This document shows, in pieces, positions 20,099 through 27,724 of a stretch of 32,150 bases of DNA. The stretch comes from Planctomycetaceae bacterium. GTDB taxonomy: Bacteria; Planctomycetota; Planctomycetia; Planctomycetales; Planctomycetaceae. Made by a program: the position numbers and the translations under genes. The notes beneath the pieces were generated by a model. The model saw nothing but the letters and a program-made list of their open reading frames with translations, had not been told where the DNA came from and made no database searches. Position 1 is the stretch's first letter, and each line of letters starts with the position of its first letter. Location of the stretch: NCBI GenBank assembly GCA_009691905.1, contig SIAF01000013.1:1-32150 (forward strand). Direction: 5' to 3'.

Positions 20099-21607
20099 TC
20101 AGAAATCCCACTGCATGCGAATGTCGTACAGGTTCGTAACGCTTTGGCCGAATTTTGCGTTGATCAGATCGGCGCGAATGTATTCGAGCTGAATCTTCGT
20201 GTACGAATTGAGATACCAGTTGAGGCCGGCGGTGTAGTTGAACTCGCGGCCGCCCTGGATGTCGCGACTGTTGAGGTCGATGTACGAGACGCGGCTTGCG
20301 ACTTCCAGGCCGCCCCATGTGTGACCGCAGTCGTCATTGTTTCCGAAGTCGTGCAGCACCTTGATGCGATCGAGCGCTCCCTGCTTTTTGTTGTAGGGGC
20401 GGTGCTCGCCGGTCAGGAAGTAGCCCATCTGCGTGTAGAAGCCGGCGAAGTTGGCGCCGACGCCGGTGTTGCGGAGAGCGTTGAGGTACATGAATTCTGA
20501 CTGGACGGTAATCGGTCCTTCGACCCACAGCGCCTCAGCGCCCACCAGGTTGTAGTGATTCATGAAAAAGTTGCCGGTGTTGACGAAAAACGGCGTACCG
20601 TTAATCAAGGTCGGCGTCGAAGTTCCCGCCGTGCCGTTGGCTGCCGCGTCGTGTTGGCCGATGAAGAATTCCGGGATCGATCGAAACCCGCCGAAGCGAC
20701 CATTGGGGGCCACGTAGTTGTAGGCTGCGCCCAGATGCAAATAGCTCGCGCCGTCGTTCTCGTACCAGGGTAAGCCTGTGATCCGACCCACGCCGGCGTA
20801 ACCGCCGCTGGAAGCGATCGAGCCGCCGTACTGATCCTGGCCCGGTCGATAAACCGACGCCGCCCACGTCATCCGTTCGTCTTCTGAATAGTCGTACATG
20901 CCGACGGCAATATGCCGGAAGGGAGTGAACGCGTTGAACAGCAGCGACCGCTCGGGGAGCATCGTGTAGCGGAAGCTGGAAACGACTTCGAGTGAGAAAG
21001 GTTGCTTCCATTGACCGACGCGAAGATTGCCGACCACCGGTAGTTTGGTGACTTCGACCCAGACGTCAGTGAATGTCGGTCGGCCGGGGAAGGCAAAGTC
21101 CATCTGCACGAAATAATTCACGTTGGGTGCAATCGCGCCATTCGCGCTCAGTCGCGTGCGGCGGAAGTCGGCCCCGTCCTTCAAGATGCCGAATTCGTTG
21201 ATGTTGGTCTGGTCCTGTCCGTACCAGCCCGAGTCGGCCTGCACGACGCCGTGAAGTTCGGTGTTGGGGTACTTCTTCTTGCTGAGGCCGTCCTTGAATT
21301 CCTTGAAGTTTTTTTCCAGGCCTCTAATTTGGGCTGCCAGGCCGTCCGATGGCGGCAGACCACTGCCGGGCTCGTCACCCAGGTACCCGGCCTCGTCGAC
21401 CGGCGATGGCCGGTGTTGTTTCAAGCCGTCAATTTCGGCTTCGGCCTGTTCGAGACGCTCGAGCAGTTTCTGATAGTCAAGGGGGGTCGCTGGATTGTCT
21501 GCATCTTGAGAGGGTCGCTGCGCCAGAGCGGCGTGCGACGGTGGGCCGAACAGAATTACGGCGCAAAGCATGGCGCTGCCGAGCAGCGCAAAGGATTTGC
21601 GGCTCAT
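20099..21607 (-). CDS. Outer-membrane porin, phosphate-selective OprP/OprO-like
   Basis: Signal peptide (MSRKSFALLGSAMLCAVILFGPPSHAALAQ), coiled coil (LLERLEQAEAEIDGLKQ), GVVQADSGWYGQDQTNIN...DGADFRRTRLSANGAIAPNVNYFVQMDFAFPGRPTFTDVWVEV, C-terminal YDIRMQWDF. Confidence 0.85.
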   Translation of the reverse strand: MSRKSFALLGSAMLCAVILFGPPSHAALAQRPSQDADNPATPLDYQKLLERLEQAEAEIDGLKQHRPSPVDEAGYLGDEPGSGLPPSDGLAAQIRGLEKNFKEFKDGLSKKKYPNTELHGVVQADSGWYGQDQTNINEFGILKDGADFRRTRLSANGAIAPNVNYFVQMDFAFPGRPTFTDVWVEVTKLPVVGNLRVGQWKQPFSLEVVSSFRYTMLPERSLLFNAFTPFRHIAVGMYDYSEDERMTWAASVYRPGQDQYGGSIASSGGYAGVGRITGLPWYENDGASYLHLGAAYNYVAPNGRFGGFRSIPEFFIGQHDAAANGTAGTSTPTLINGTPFFVNTGNFFMNHYNLVGAEALWVEGPITVQSEFMYLNALRNTGVGANFAGFYTQMGYFLTGEHRPYNKKQGALDRIKVLHDFGNNDDCGHTWGGLEVASRVSYIDLNSRDIQGGREFNYTAGLNWYLNSYTKIQLEYIRADLINAKFGQSVTNLYDIRMQWDF

Positions 21608-21752
21608 CGATGGAGTCCTGAGTCAATGGCTGCTGTCTTGGGGGGGAGAGTCCAGTTGAGCGCTGGAGTGGCAAGGGTGTACGGCAAAGGGTTTTCGCTG
21701 TCAAACCCATTACAATGCGTCTCGATTACGATTCCGCCAGACACTTGGAAAC

Positions 21753-22145
21753 TCATATTTCCGTGGCGAATCGCGTCAATCGGTCAACGACAATTTCAAC
21801 CATCAGCGGATGCAGGCCCAGATGCGGGCAAAGCTCGAATTCGACCAGGGGAAATTGCTGCGCGAGTTCGCCGCGGAAACGTTCGAGATCTTCCCGGACA
21901 TGGGCGCCGGCCGACAGGAAATACGGCAGCAATTTGACCCGTTTCGCGCCTTGTGCGACGCAGCGTGCGCCGCCGGTACAGATGTCGGGAGGCGCCAACT
22001 CGAGATAGGCGGTCTCGACAATCGGGTACAGCCCCCGAGCGCGCAGGATTTCAGCCAGCTTCGGCAGATCGTCGTTGGCTTCCTGCCGCCGACTGCCGTG
22101 AGCGATCAGCAGGACGGCAACGGCTGGCGGCGGCAACGAGTCCAT
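21753..22145 (-). CDS. Small sirohydrochlorin chelatase (CbiX/SirB family)
   Basis: From ATG 22145: VAVLLIAHGSRRQEANDDLPKLAEIL, YLELAPPDI, VKLLPYFLSAGAHVREDL; the two catalytic His regions of CbiX-type chelatases in a protein of about 130 aa. Confidence 0.85.
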   Translation of the reverse strand: MDSLPPPAVAVLLIAHGSRRQEANDDLPKLAEILRARGLYPIVETAYLELAPPDICTGGARCVAQGAKRVKLLPYFLSAGAHVREDLERFRGELAQQFPLVEFELCPHLGLHPLMVEIVVDRLTRFATEI

Positions 22146-22160
22146 AGCGGCAAAATAAGT

Positions 22161-22211
22161 AGGGCGAAGCTCCCGCTGAACAAACGCGCCGCTGCAAAGG
22201 AGCTTCGCCCT
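22161..22211. repeat. Inverted repeat (agggcgaagctcc ... ggagcttcgccct)
   Basis: Perfect 13-bp arms at 22161-22173 and 22199-22211, just 5' of the chelatase start. Confidence 0.7.
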
Positions 22212-22365
22212 TTCCTCAAATTTATCCGACGGAATGCCGGTCGTCTGCCCCAACCTCAAGACACTTCCCGAACTCAAGACACTGGCAGAACAAAATCTCG
22301 GAAATGAACCGATCGAAGCTCGATCCAGTCACCCACCTGCGCTGTCGAGAGTCAAACCGTGCCGA

Positions 22366-22686
22366 CTACTTGACCATGTCCTTCAAGGCCTTAAGCGGCA
22401 GAACCCGAACTTTGCGGCTGGCGGGCTTTGCCGGCAAGTCGCGAAGGGTGCCCAGCACCATGACCCCCTTGCGGGCCGGCTGGGCGGGTTTGTTCACAAC
22501 CTTGATTTTCACCAAGCCGGGCAGGCTGATCACGCCCGGGCCCTTTTTGTTGATGTTTTTGCTCACGAGCGCCGCGAGGGCGTCGAGAACGCTGATCACC
22601 TGCTTCTTGCTCAACTCCGACGTTTCTGACAGGACTTTGAGGATTTCTGACTTACTGATCGACTTCGGCTTCGCGGCTGCGGCCAT
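22366..22686 (-). CDS. HU/IHF-family DNA-binding protein
   Basis: MAAAAKPKSISKSEILKVLSETSELSKKQVISVLDALAALVSKNI...GVISLPGLVKIKVVNKPAQPARKG. ATG 22686 is preceded by AGGAGG (cctcct at 22692-22697) at 5-nt spacing. Confidence 0.88.
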   Translation of the reverse strand: MAAAAKPKSISKSEILKVLSETSELSKKQVISVLDALAALVSKNINKKGPGVISLPGLVKIKVVNKPAQPARKGVMVLGTLRDLPAKPASRKVRVLPLKALKDMVK

Positions 22687-22691
22687 CTTCA

Positions 22692-22697
22692 CCTCCT
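22692..22697 (-). promoter_or_regulatory. Shine-Dalgarno of the HU-like gene (AGGAGG)
   Basis: Reverse complement of cctcct, 5 nt upstream of ATG 22686. Confidence 0.8.
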
Positions 22698-23001
22698 GAA
22701 AAACTGGGGATCCAAAACCTGTGTGTCTATTCCACCCATCGGGGCCCGTGTGGGTATCTAAATCGCGGCTTCGTCAATTGTCAATGACACGCACGCGGTT
22801 TTTCCCGAGAAATTTCAGGTTTTTGAACCATTGACGGCTACAAAGTCAAGCCTCAGCCGCCTGCCGAGAGGGTCGCAGCCAGTGTCGCAGGCTGGCCCTG
22901 CGCCGCGCGGCGGCAAAGCGCCTGACCGAACATTGCCGATTTTGCGCTGCGTTTGTTACACTCCGGGTTCGACTCGGACCCGATGCAGGACAACTCCCGG
23001 A

Positions 23002-23793
23002 ATGCCGCTTCTCACACAGGGTGAACTGGCCAATCTGAACTCCACGATGGAGAGCCGTACTCCGTTGGAGTTGATGGTCTGGGCAAAAACCATCTTCGGT
23101 CAGCGTGCGGCGGTGTTGTCGTCGATGCAGCAGGCCGGGTGCATGGTGTGCCACATGGCGGCCGTAAATCGCATCGAAATGCCGGTGCTGTTCGTCGATA
23201 CGGGGGTTCTCTTTCCTGAAACGCTTGCCACACGAGACCGCTTGATCGGTGAGTACGGATTGAAGGTGATCACGCTGTCGCCCAGGCTCACGATGGAACA
23301 GCAGACGGCTCAACTGGGAGTGCTGTACCTGACCCCGGACGGGCAGTCGCAATGCTGCGAGATGCGAAAAACCGACCCGCTCATGAGCATCGCCGGGCAG
23401 TACGACGCGCTCGTGGCCAGCCTGCGCCGTGGCGATGGCGAGCGACGCCGCAAGGTGCCGATTCTGGCGGTCGATCCGAAAATGAACTGTCTGCGAGTCA
23501 ATATCCTCGCCAACGTGACCGACCAGGAATTGTACGATTATCTCGAAAAGCACAAGGTCATCACCAACCCGCTGCACGCGCAGGGCTACAGCACGATCGG
23601 TTGCGTCCGCTGCACGACACCCGTTCTTTCCGACGAACCCAAACGAGCAGGCCGCTGGCGTCATCTGGGACCGTGGGCCATGTACTGCGGAATCAACCCG
23701 ACCGATCTCGATGGGGGAACCGAACAGGCGATCGATCTGCCTGCCGATCTGATCGATCAGATTCTGGGACGCAAGGTCGATTTTGCCATTTGA
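23002..23793 (+). CDS. cysH: Assimilatory adenylyl-sulfate/phosphoadenylyl-sulfate reductase, APS-type with predicted [4Fe-4S] cysteines
   Basis: VLFVDTGVLFPETLATRDRL, QCCEMRKTDPL and GCVRCTTPV...RAGRWRHLG; the CC...CxxC pattern of 4Fe-4S CysH enzymes. Confidence 0.88.
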   Translation: MPLLTQGELANLNSTMESRTPLELMVWAKTIFGQRAAVLSSMQQAGCMVCHMAAVNRIEMPVLFVDTGVLFPETLATRDRLIGEYGLKVITLSPRLTMEQQTAQLGVLYLTPDGQSQCCEMRKTDPLMSIAGQYDALVASLRRGDGERRRKVPILAVDPKMNCLRVNILANVTDQELYDYLEKHKVITNPLHAQGYSTIGCVRCTTPVLSDEPKRAGRWRHLGPWAMYCGINPTDLDGGTEQAIDLPADLIDQILGRKVDFAI

Positions 23794-23796
23794 ATC

Positions 23797-24807
23797 ATGC
23801 TCGAACAGGAACGGGATTTTGCCCTCGAAACAGTGCGTGCCGCTGTGCAGATCTGCCGGCTCGTGCAGAACGAAATTACTCCCGGGCGCTGGGATAAGGA
23901 AGACCGCACCCCCGTCACCGTCGCCGACCTGGCGGTGCAGGCTGTGGTCAGCCGGGCGCTCGAAGAGCGGTTCCCCGACGATCCGCTGATGGGCGAAGAA
24001 GAAAGCAAGGAACTTCGCGAGCCGAAATGGTCCGACCTGCTCAACCTGGTCACGCAGCACGTTCACGTCGTCCGACACGAACGACCCGCCACAACAAAAG
24101 TTCTCGATTGGATTGAGCGCGGCCAGCAGCCGATCGACGCGGGCCGAAGGTACTGGGTTCTCGATCCCGTCGATGGCACGAAAGGCTTCCTCCGCAAAGA
24201 GCAATACGCAATCGCCCTGGCGTTAGTCGAGCGCGGCGAAGTGCTGCTGGGGGTCTTGGCCTGCCCGAATTTGCCGAATTCGTACGACGTCGATGGTGCC
24301 GCCGCAGGACACGGTCAACTGTACGTTGCCGTTCGCGGGCAAGGGGCCCAGCGCTGTGACCTCGGTCCGGGAGACGCGATTACCTCCCGACGACCGATGC
24401 GGGTCAGCCCGGTCACCGATCCCGCCCAGGCCCAGTGGTGCGAACGGGTCGAGTCGAGTGACAAGAACCACGACGTGACGGCAAAGGTGGTCGCTCAGGT
24501 GGGGATGACGGCAGCGCCCCGGCGGCTCGACAGTCAGGCGAAATACGCAGTCGTCGCCCGCGGTGATGCGGTGCTTTATTTGCGCCACAGCCTCAGCGAT
24601 TACCGCGAGAAGGTTTGGGATCATGCGGCCGGCGTGCTCGTGACGCACGAGTCGGGGGGCCGGGTCACCGATATTCACGGCCGCCCCTTGGATTTCTCCC
24701 GCGGTCGGCAACTCGATGCCAATCAGGGAATCGTGGCAACGAACGGCGTCCTGCACCATCGGGTGCTGGCAGCGGTCCGCGACGTGCTGGGCCACCTCGG
24801 GAAATAG
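23797..24807 (+). CDS. cysQ: 3'(2'),5'-bisphosphate nucleotidase / inositol monophosphatase family (CysQ/HAL2-like)
   Basis: KEDRTPVTVADLAVQAVV, LMGEEES, YWVLDPVDGTKGFLRKEQYAIALALVERGEVLLGVLACPNLP, WDHAAGVLVTHESGGRVTDIHGRPLDFS. Starts 3 nt after the cysH stop. Confidence 0.9.
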   Translation: MLEQERDFALETVRAAVQICRLVQNEITPGRWDKEDRTPVTVADLAVQAVVSRALEERFPDDPLMGEEESKELREPKWSDLLNLVTQHVHVVRHERPATTKVLDWIERGQQPIDAGRRYWVLDPVDGTKGFLRKEQYAIALALVERGEVLLGVLACPNLPNSYDVDGAAAGHGQLYVAVRGQGAQRCDLGPGDAITSRRPMRVSPVTDPAQAQWCERVESSDKNHDVTAKVVAQVGMTAAPRRLDSQAKYAVVARGDAVLYLRHSLSDYREKVWDHAAGVLVTHESGGRVTDIHGRPLDFSRGRQLDANQGIVATNGVLHHRVLAAVRDVLGHLGK

Positions 24808-24867
24808 TCTGTGGTCGGCCGGTTCGCCCTGGTCGCGCCGCCGTCAACGCCGCCGCCGCGCCAAACT

Positions 24868-25049
24868 CCCCCCCCTTAGCAATTTTGAAGTTGCGCATTT
24901 TTTTTCGCGGTTTTTCGGCCACTTTTTGGAGATTTTTAGAGACTCGGATTCGGATTTTGATGCCCCCGGCATCGCGAAAATGCGAAAAACAAGGAAAATC
25001 GCGACTCTCAGTCTGAAAAACGCGCAACTTCAAAATTAGCAAGGGGGGG
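24868..25049. repeat. About 180-bp element with imperfect terminal inverted repeats (MITE-like or structured RNA/terminator)
   Basis: Left end cccccccttagcaattttgaagttgcgcattttt and reverse complement of right end cccccccttgctaattttgaagttgcgcgttttt differ at about 4 of 34 positions. Central hairpin gatgcc-ccc-ggcatc. Confidence 0.7.
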
Positions 25050-25320
25050 CGTCAGCCCCCTGAAGGGTCACTTTGCATGAGACACCGCATGATTTCCATT
25101 GCGGGTCCACCTACAATAACGCATCAATCAGGTCTGATGCAATTCCGATCGGGCTGTGCGTTCGAGCAGCACAGCAGATCCGCGCGCGGCGTTCGGCCGC
25201 AACGGCAGAGGGGAACCACCAATCTTTCGAATCAAACGAATGACGGAATTGAACGGGAGCGAGCAGAGAGAGCAGAGAATACGGTACTATATAATTCAAG
25301 CAGCCAAGGGTGAGATATTT

Positions 25321-25399
25321 TAGCGAGCCGTGTGCCGTAAAGGCCACGGGTTTCATCGGCCAAACAAGAACCCGCCGCCTTACGGCAGGCGGCTCGCTA
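25321..25399. repeat. Imperfect palindromic REP-like element (tagcgagccg...cggctcgcta)
   Basis: tagcgagccgtgtgccgtaaaggccacgggtt on the left versus reverse complement of right arm tagcgagccgcctgccgtaaggcggcgggtt. Confidence 0.75.
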
Positions 25400-25430
25400 A
25401 CCCGGATTATTCACGCTGATGTAGGGAGTC

Positions 25431-26072
25431 ATGACAACTTCACGGAAGAAGCCCGGTATCGCCTTTTGGCTCATCGTGGTCGCCGCAACCACGCTGCTTT
25501 ACGTCCTCTCGCAGGGACCGGCGATCTGGCTGGTCTGCAAGGGATACCTGCCTGAACGTTTCGCGGCTGTGATTTATTCCCCGTTGAACTGGATTGTCGA
25601 GCAGTGTCCTGAATCAACACAGGAGGTCCGTGGGGAATGGGCCTCATTTTGGATACCGCACGATTGGGAACCGGAATTCGATACCGAAACAGGCGAAGCG
25701 ATCATCGAAGACGTTTTCAAACAAATGGCGGAACAGCTTTCAAAAGCAAGCGAACAAAGTCAAGGATCGAGTGCGACAGAGGAAGCCGCCGGCCGCACGT
25801 TCAGTCTGCCGACGAAGGACGGCACGTTGGTCGTAACGATCGGCGACCCCGATGCCGACGTGAAGGTGTCCGACATGGAAGGCAAGGTTTCGATCACCCG
25901 TTCGGGAGAGTCTGTGCCGATCACGATTGCCGTCAACCCCGGCACGCATCGACTGAGATTCCAAACCGGCACTTCGGACTTGTTGGCGAGGAAAATCGTC
26001 ATCGAACCGGGCGGCAAGCGGGCGATTACCGCAGTGCTGGTGCTGCCGGACAGCGAGCCTGATGAGCAATAG
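25431..26072 (+). CDS. Hypothetical single-pass membrane protein with PEGA-like C-terminal region
   Basis: 213 aa; N-terminal TM (IAFWLIVVAATTLLYVLSQGPAIWLV). C-terminal IAVNPGTHRLRFQTGTSDLLARKIVIEPGGKRAITAVLV resembles PEGA-type beta domains. Confidence 0.65.
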   Translation: MTTSRKKPGIAFWLIVVAATTLLYVLSQGPAIWLVCKGYLPERFAAVIYSPLNWIVEQCPESTQEVRGEWASFWIPHDWEPEFDTETGEAIIEDVFKQMAEQLSKASEQSQGSSATEEAAGRTFSLPTKDGTLVVTIGDPDADVKVSDMEGKVSITRSGESVPITIAVNPGTHRLRFQTGTSDLLARKIVIEPGGKRAITAVLVLPDSEPDEQ

Positions 26073-26117
26073 TCGATCTTTGGTTTCCCCCAATATCACC
26101 ATTCAGGATCGCATGAA

Positions 26118-27455
26118 ATGAAGCGCATGGCACTGAGTCTCGGCGTTTGGTTGATAGCGGCCGTGGCATCGGGGGCCGAGGTCGAACTGCCCGTGTCAAT
26201 CGCGCAAAACTGGCACCAGTGGCGCGGGCCGCTGGCCACGGGCGTCGCGCCGCTTGCCAATCCACCGATCACCTGGGACGAAAACACGAACGTCCAGTGG
26301 AAAGTGCGGATTCCGGGTGACAGCACGGCAACGCCGATCGTTTGGGGAGATCAAATCTTTCTGACGACGGCCATCATGACCGACCGCGAGATTGAACTGC
26401 CCCCGCCGCCGGCCGACCCGCCCGAGAACCCTTTCAATATTCAGCGGCCAAAGAATTTCTACCGGTTCGTTGTGATGTGCGTCGATCGCCGCACGGGTGA
26501 GACCCGCTGGCAGCACATGGCCAAGGAGGAAGTGCCGCACGAGGGGCATCACCCCCACGCCAGCTTCGCGATGTCGTCTCCCATGACCGACGGCAAACAC
26601 CTCTACGTCAACTTCGGCTCGCGCGGCGTTTATTGCTACGACCTGGCCGGCAATCAGAAATGGGGCCGCGACCTGGGCAAGATGCATGTCTACAATTATT
26701 TCGGCGAAGGCTCGGCGCCGGTCGTCCATGGCGATTCGCTCGTCGTGAATCGGGACCATGAAGGCGGCTCGTTCATCACCGTGCTCGACGCTCACACGGG
26801 CGAGTCTCGCTGGAAGGTCGATCGCGACGAAAATACCTCCTGGGCCACGCCGCTGGTCGTTGATCACAATGGCCGCACACAGGTGATCGTCAGCGGGACG
26901 AATCGCGTCCGCAGCTACGATTCGAAAACCGGCGAAGTCATCTGGGAGTGCGGCGGCCAGGTGCTGCAATGCATTCCTTGCCCGGTCACCGACGGACGTC
27001 TGGTCTTCGTCATGACCGGCTACACCGGTAACGCCCTGTACGCCATTCCGCTCGACTCGAGCGGCGACATCACCGACACCGACAAGATCGCCTGGAAGCG
27101 CAACGAGCCGGGCACGCCCTATGTCCCCTCGCCGCTGTTGTACGGCGAATTGCTCTGTTTCACGGGCAGCATCAACGGCATCTATTCGTGCCTCGACGCC
27201 ACGACCGGCACCCCGATCATCGACCGCAAGCGGGTCGAGGGCATCTCGAACATCTATGCCTCGCCTGTGGCCGCCGCCGACCACATCTACCTCACCAACC
27301 GCGACGGCACGACCGTGGTCGTCAAACGCAACACTGAGTTCGAGATTCTAGCGACCAACAAGCTCGACGACCGCTTCGACGCCTCCGCCGCCATCGTCGG
27401 CAACCAAATTCTCCTGCGTGGAAAAGAGTTTTTGTATTGCATTGCAGCCGAGTGA
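26118..27455 (+). CDS. Secreted PQQ-binding-like beta-propeller repeat protein
   Basis: Signal-like N-terminus then WHQWRGPLATGVAPLANPPITWDENTNVQWKVRIPG, VVMCVDRRTGETRWQHM, VYCYDLAGNQKWGRDLG, VLDAHTGESRWKV, SYDSKTGEVIWECGG. Confidence 0.9.
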   Translation: MKRMALSLGVWLIAAVASGAEVELPVSIAQNWHQWRGPLATGVAPLANPPITWDENTNVQWKVRIPGDSTATPIVWGDQIFLTTAIMTDREIELPPPPADPPENPFNIQRPKNFYRFVVMCVDRRTGETRWQHMAKEEVPHEGHHPHASFAMSSPMTDGKHLYVNFGSRGVYCYDLAGNQKWGRDLGKMHVYNYFGEGSAPVVHGDSLVVNRDHEGGSFITVLDAHTGESRWKVDRDENTSWATPLVVDHNGRTQVIVSGTNRVRSYDSKTGEVIWECGGQVLQCIPCPVTDGRLVFVMTGYTGNALYAIPLDSSGDITDTDKIAWKRNEPGTPYVPSPLLYGELLCFTGSINGIYSCLDATTGTPIIDRKRVEGISNIYASPVAAADHIYLTNRDGTTVVVKRNTEFEILATNKLDDRFDASAAIVGNQILLRGKEFLYCIAAE

Positions 27456-27511
27456 TGACGGCCAAGATGAGTGAGGGCCGAAAAAGGAGACATTCCGATC
27501 TATCTGTTCAA

Positions 27512-27652
27512 CAGGGCCGGCGCACAAAAATACACCTGTTTTCTCGGCGTTTTTCGTGCATGCGCTCGCGATACACCGTATTCTCCCCTGCCTAATCAGC
27601 GCGGTGCCTCGCAAATACGCGAATTTCCGACGATTTTGATGCGCCGGCCCTG
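27512..27652. repeat. About 140-bp element with terminal inverted repeats (cagggccggcgca ... tgcgccggccctg) between convergent genes
   Basis: Perfect 13-bp arms at 27512-27524 and 27640-27652; similarity continues inward with a one-base gap (caaaaat / atcaaaat). Confidence 0.7.
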
Positions 27653-27724
27653 GTGACGCACGAATCTCAAGTCTGCAAGTCACGTCGCAGCCGCACGCCG
27701 CCGCTCTGACCCCGGCACCCCACG

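Noticed and set aside
22700-23001. Possible SAM or cobalamin riboswitch upstream of cysH or near the chelatase
   Set aside because: No recognisable conserved riboswitch core found by eye; would need an Infernal/Rfam scan.
22846-24204. 452-aa minus-strand ORF opposite cysH/cysQ
   Set aside because: Shadow ORF; both plus-strand genes are well supported.
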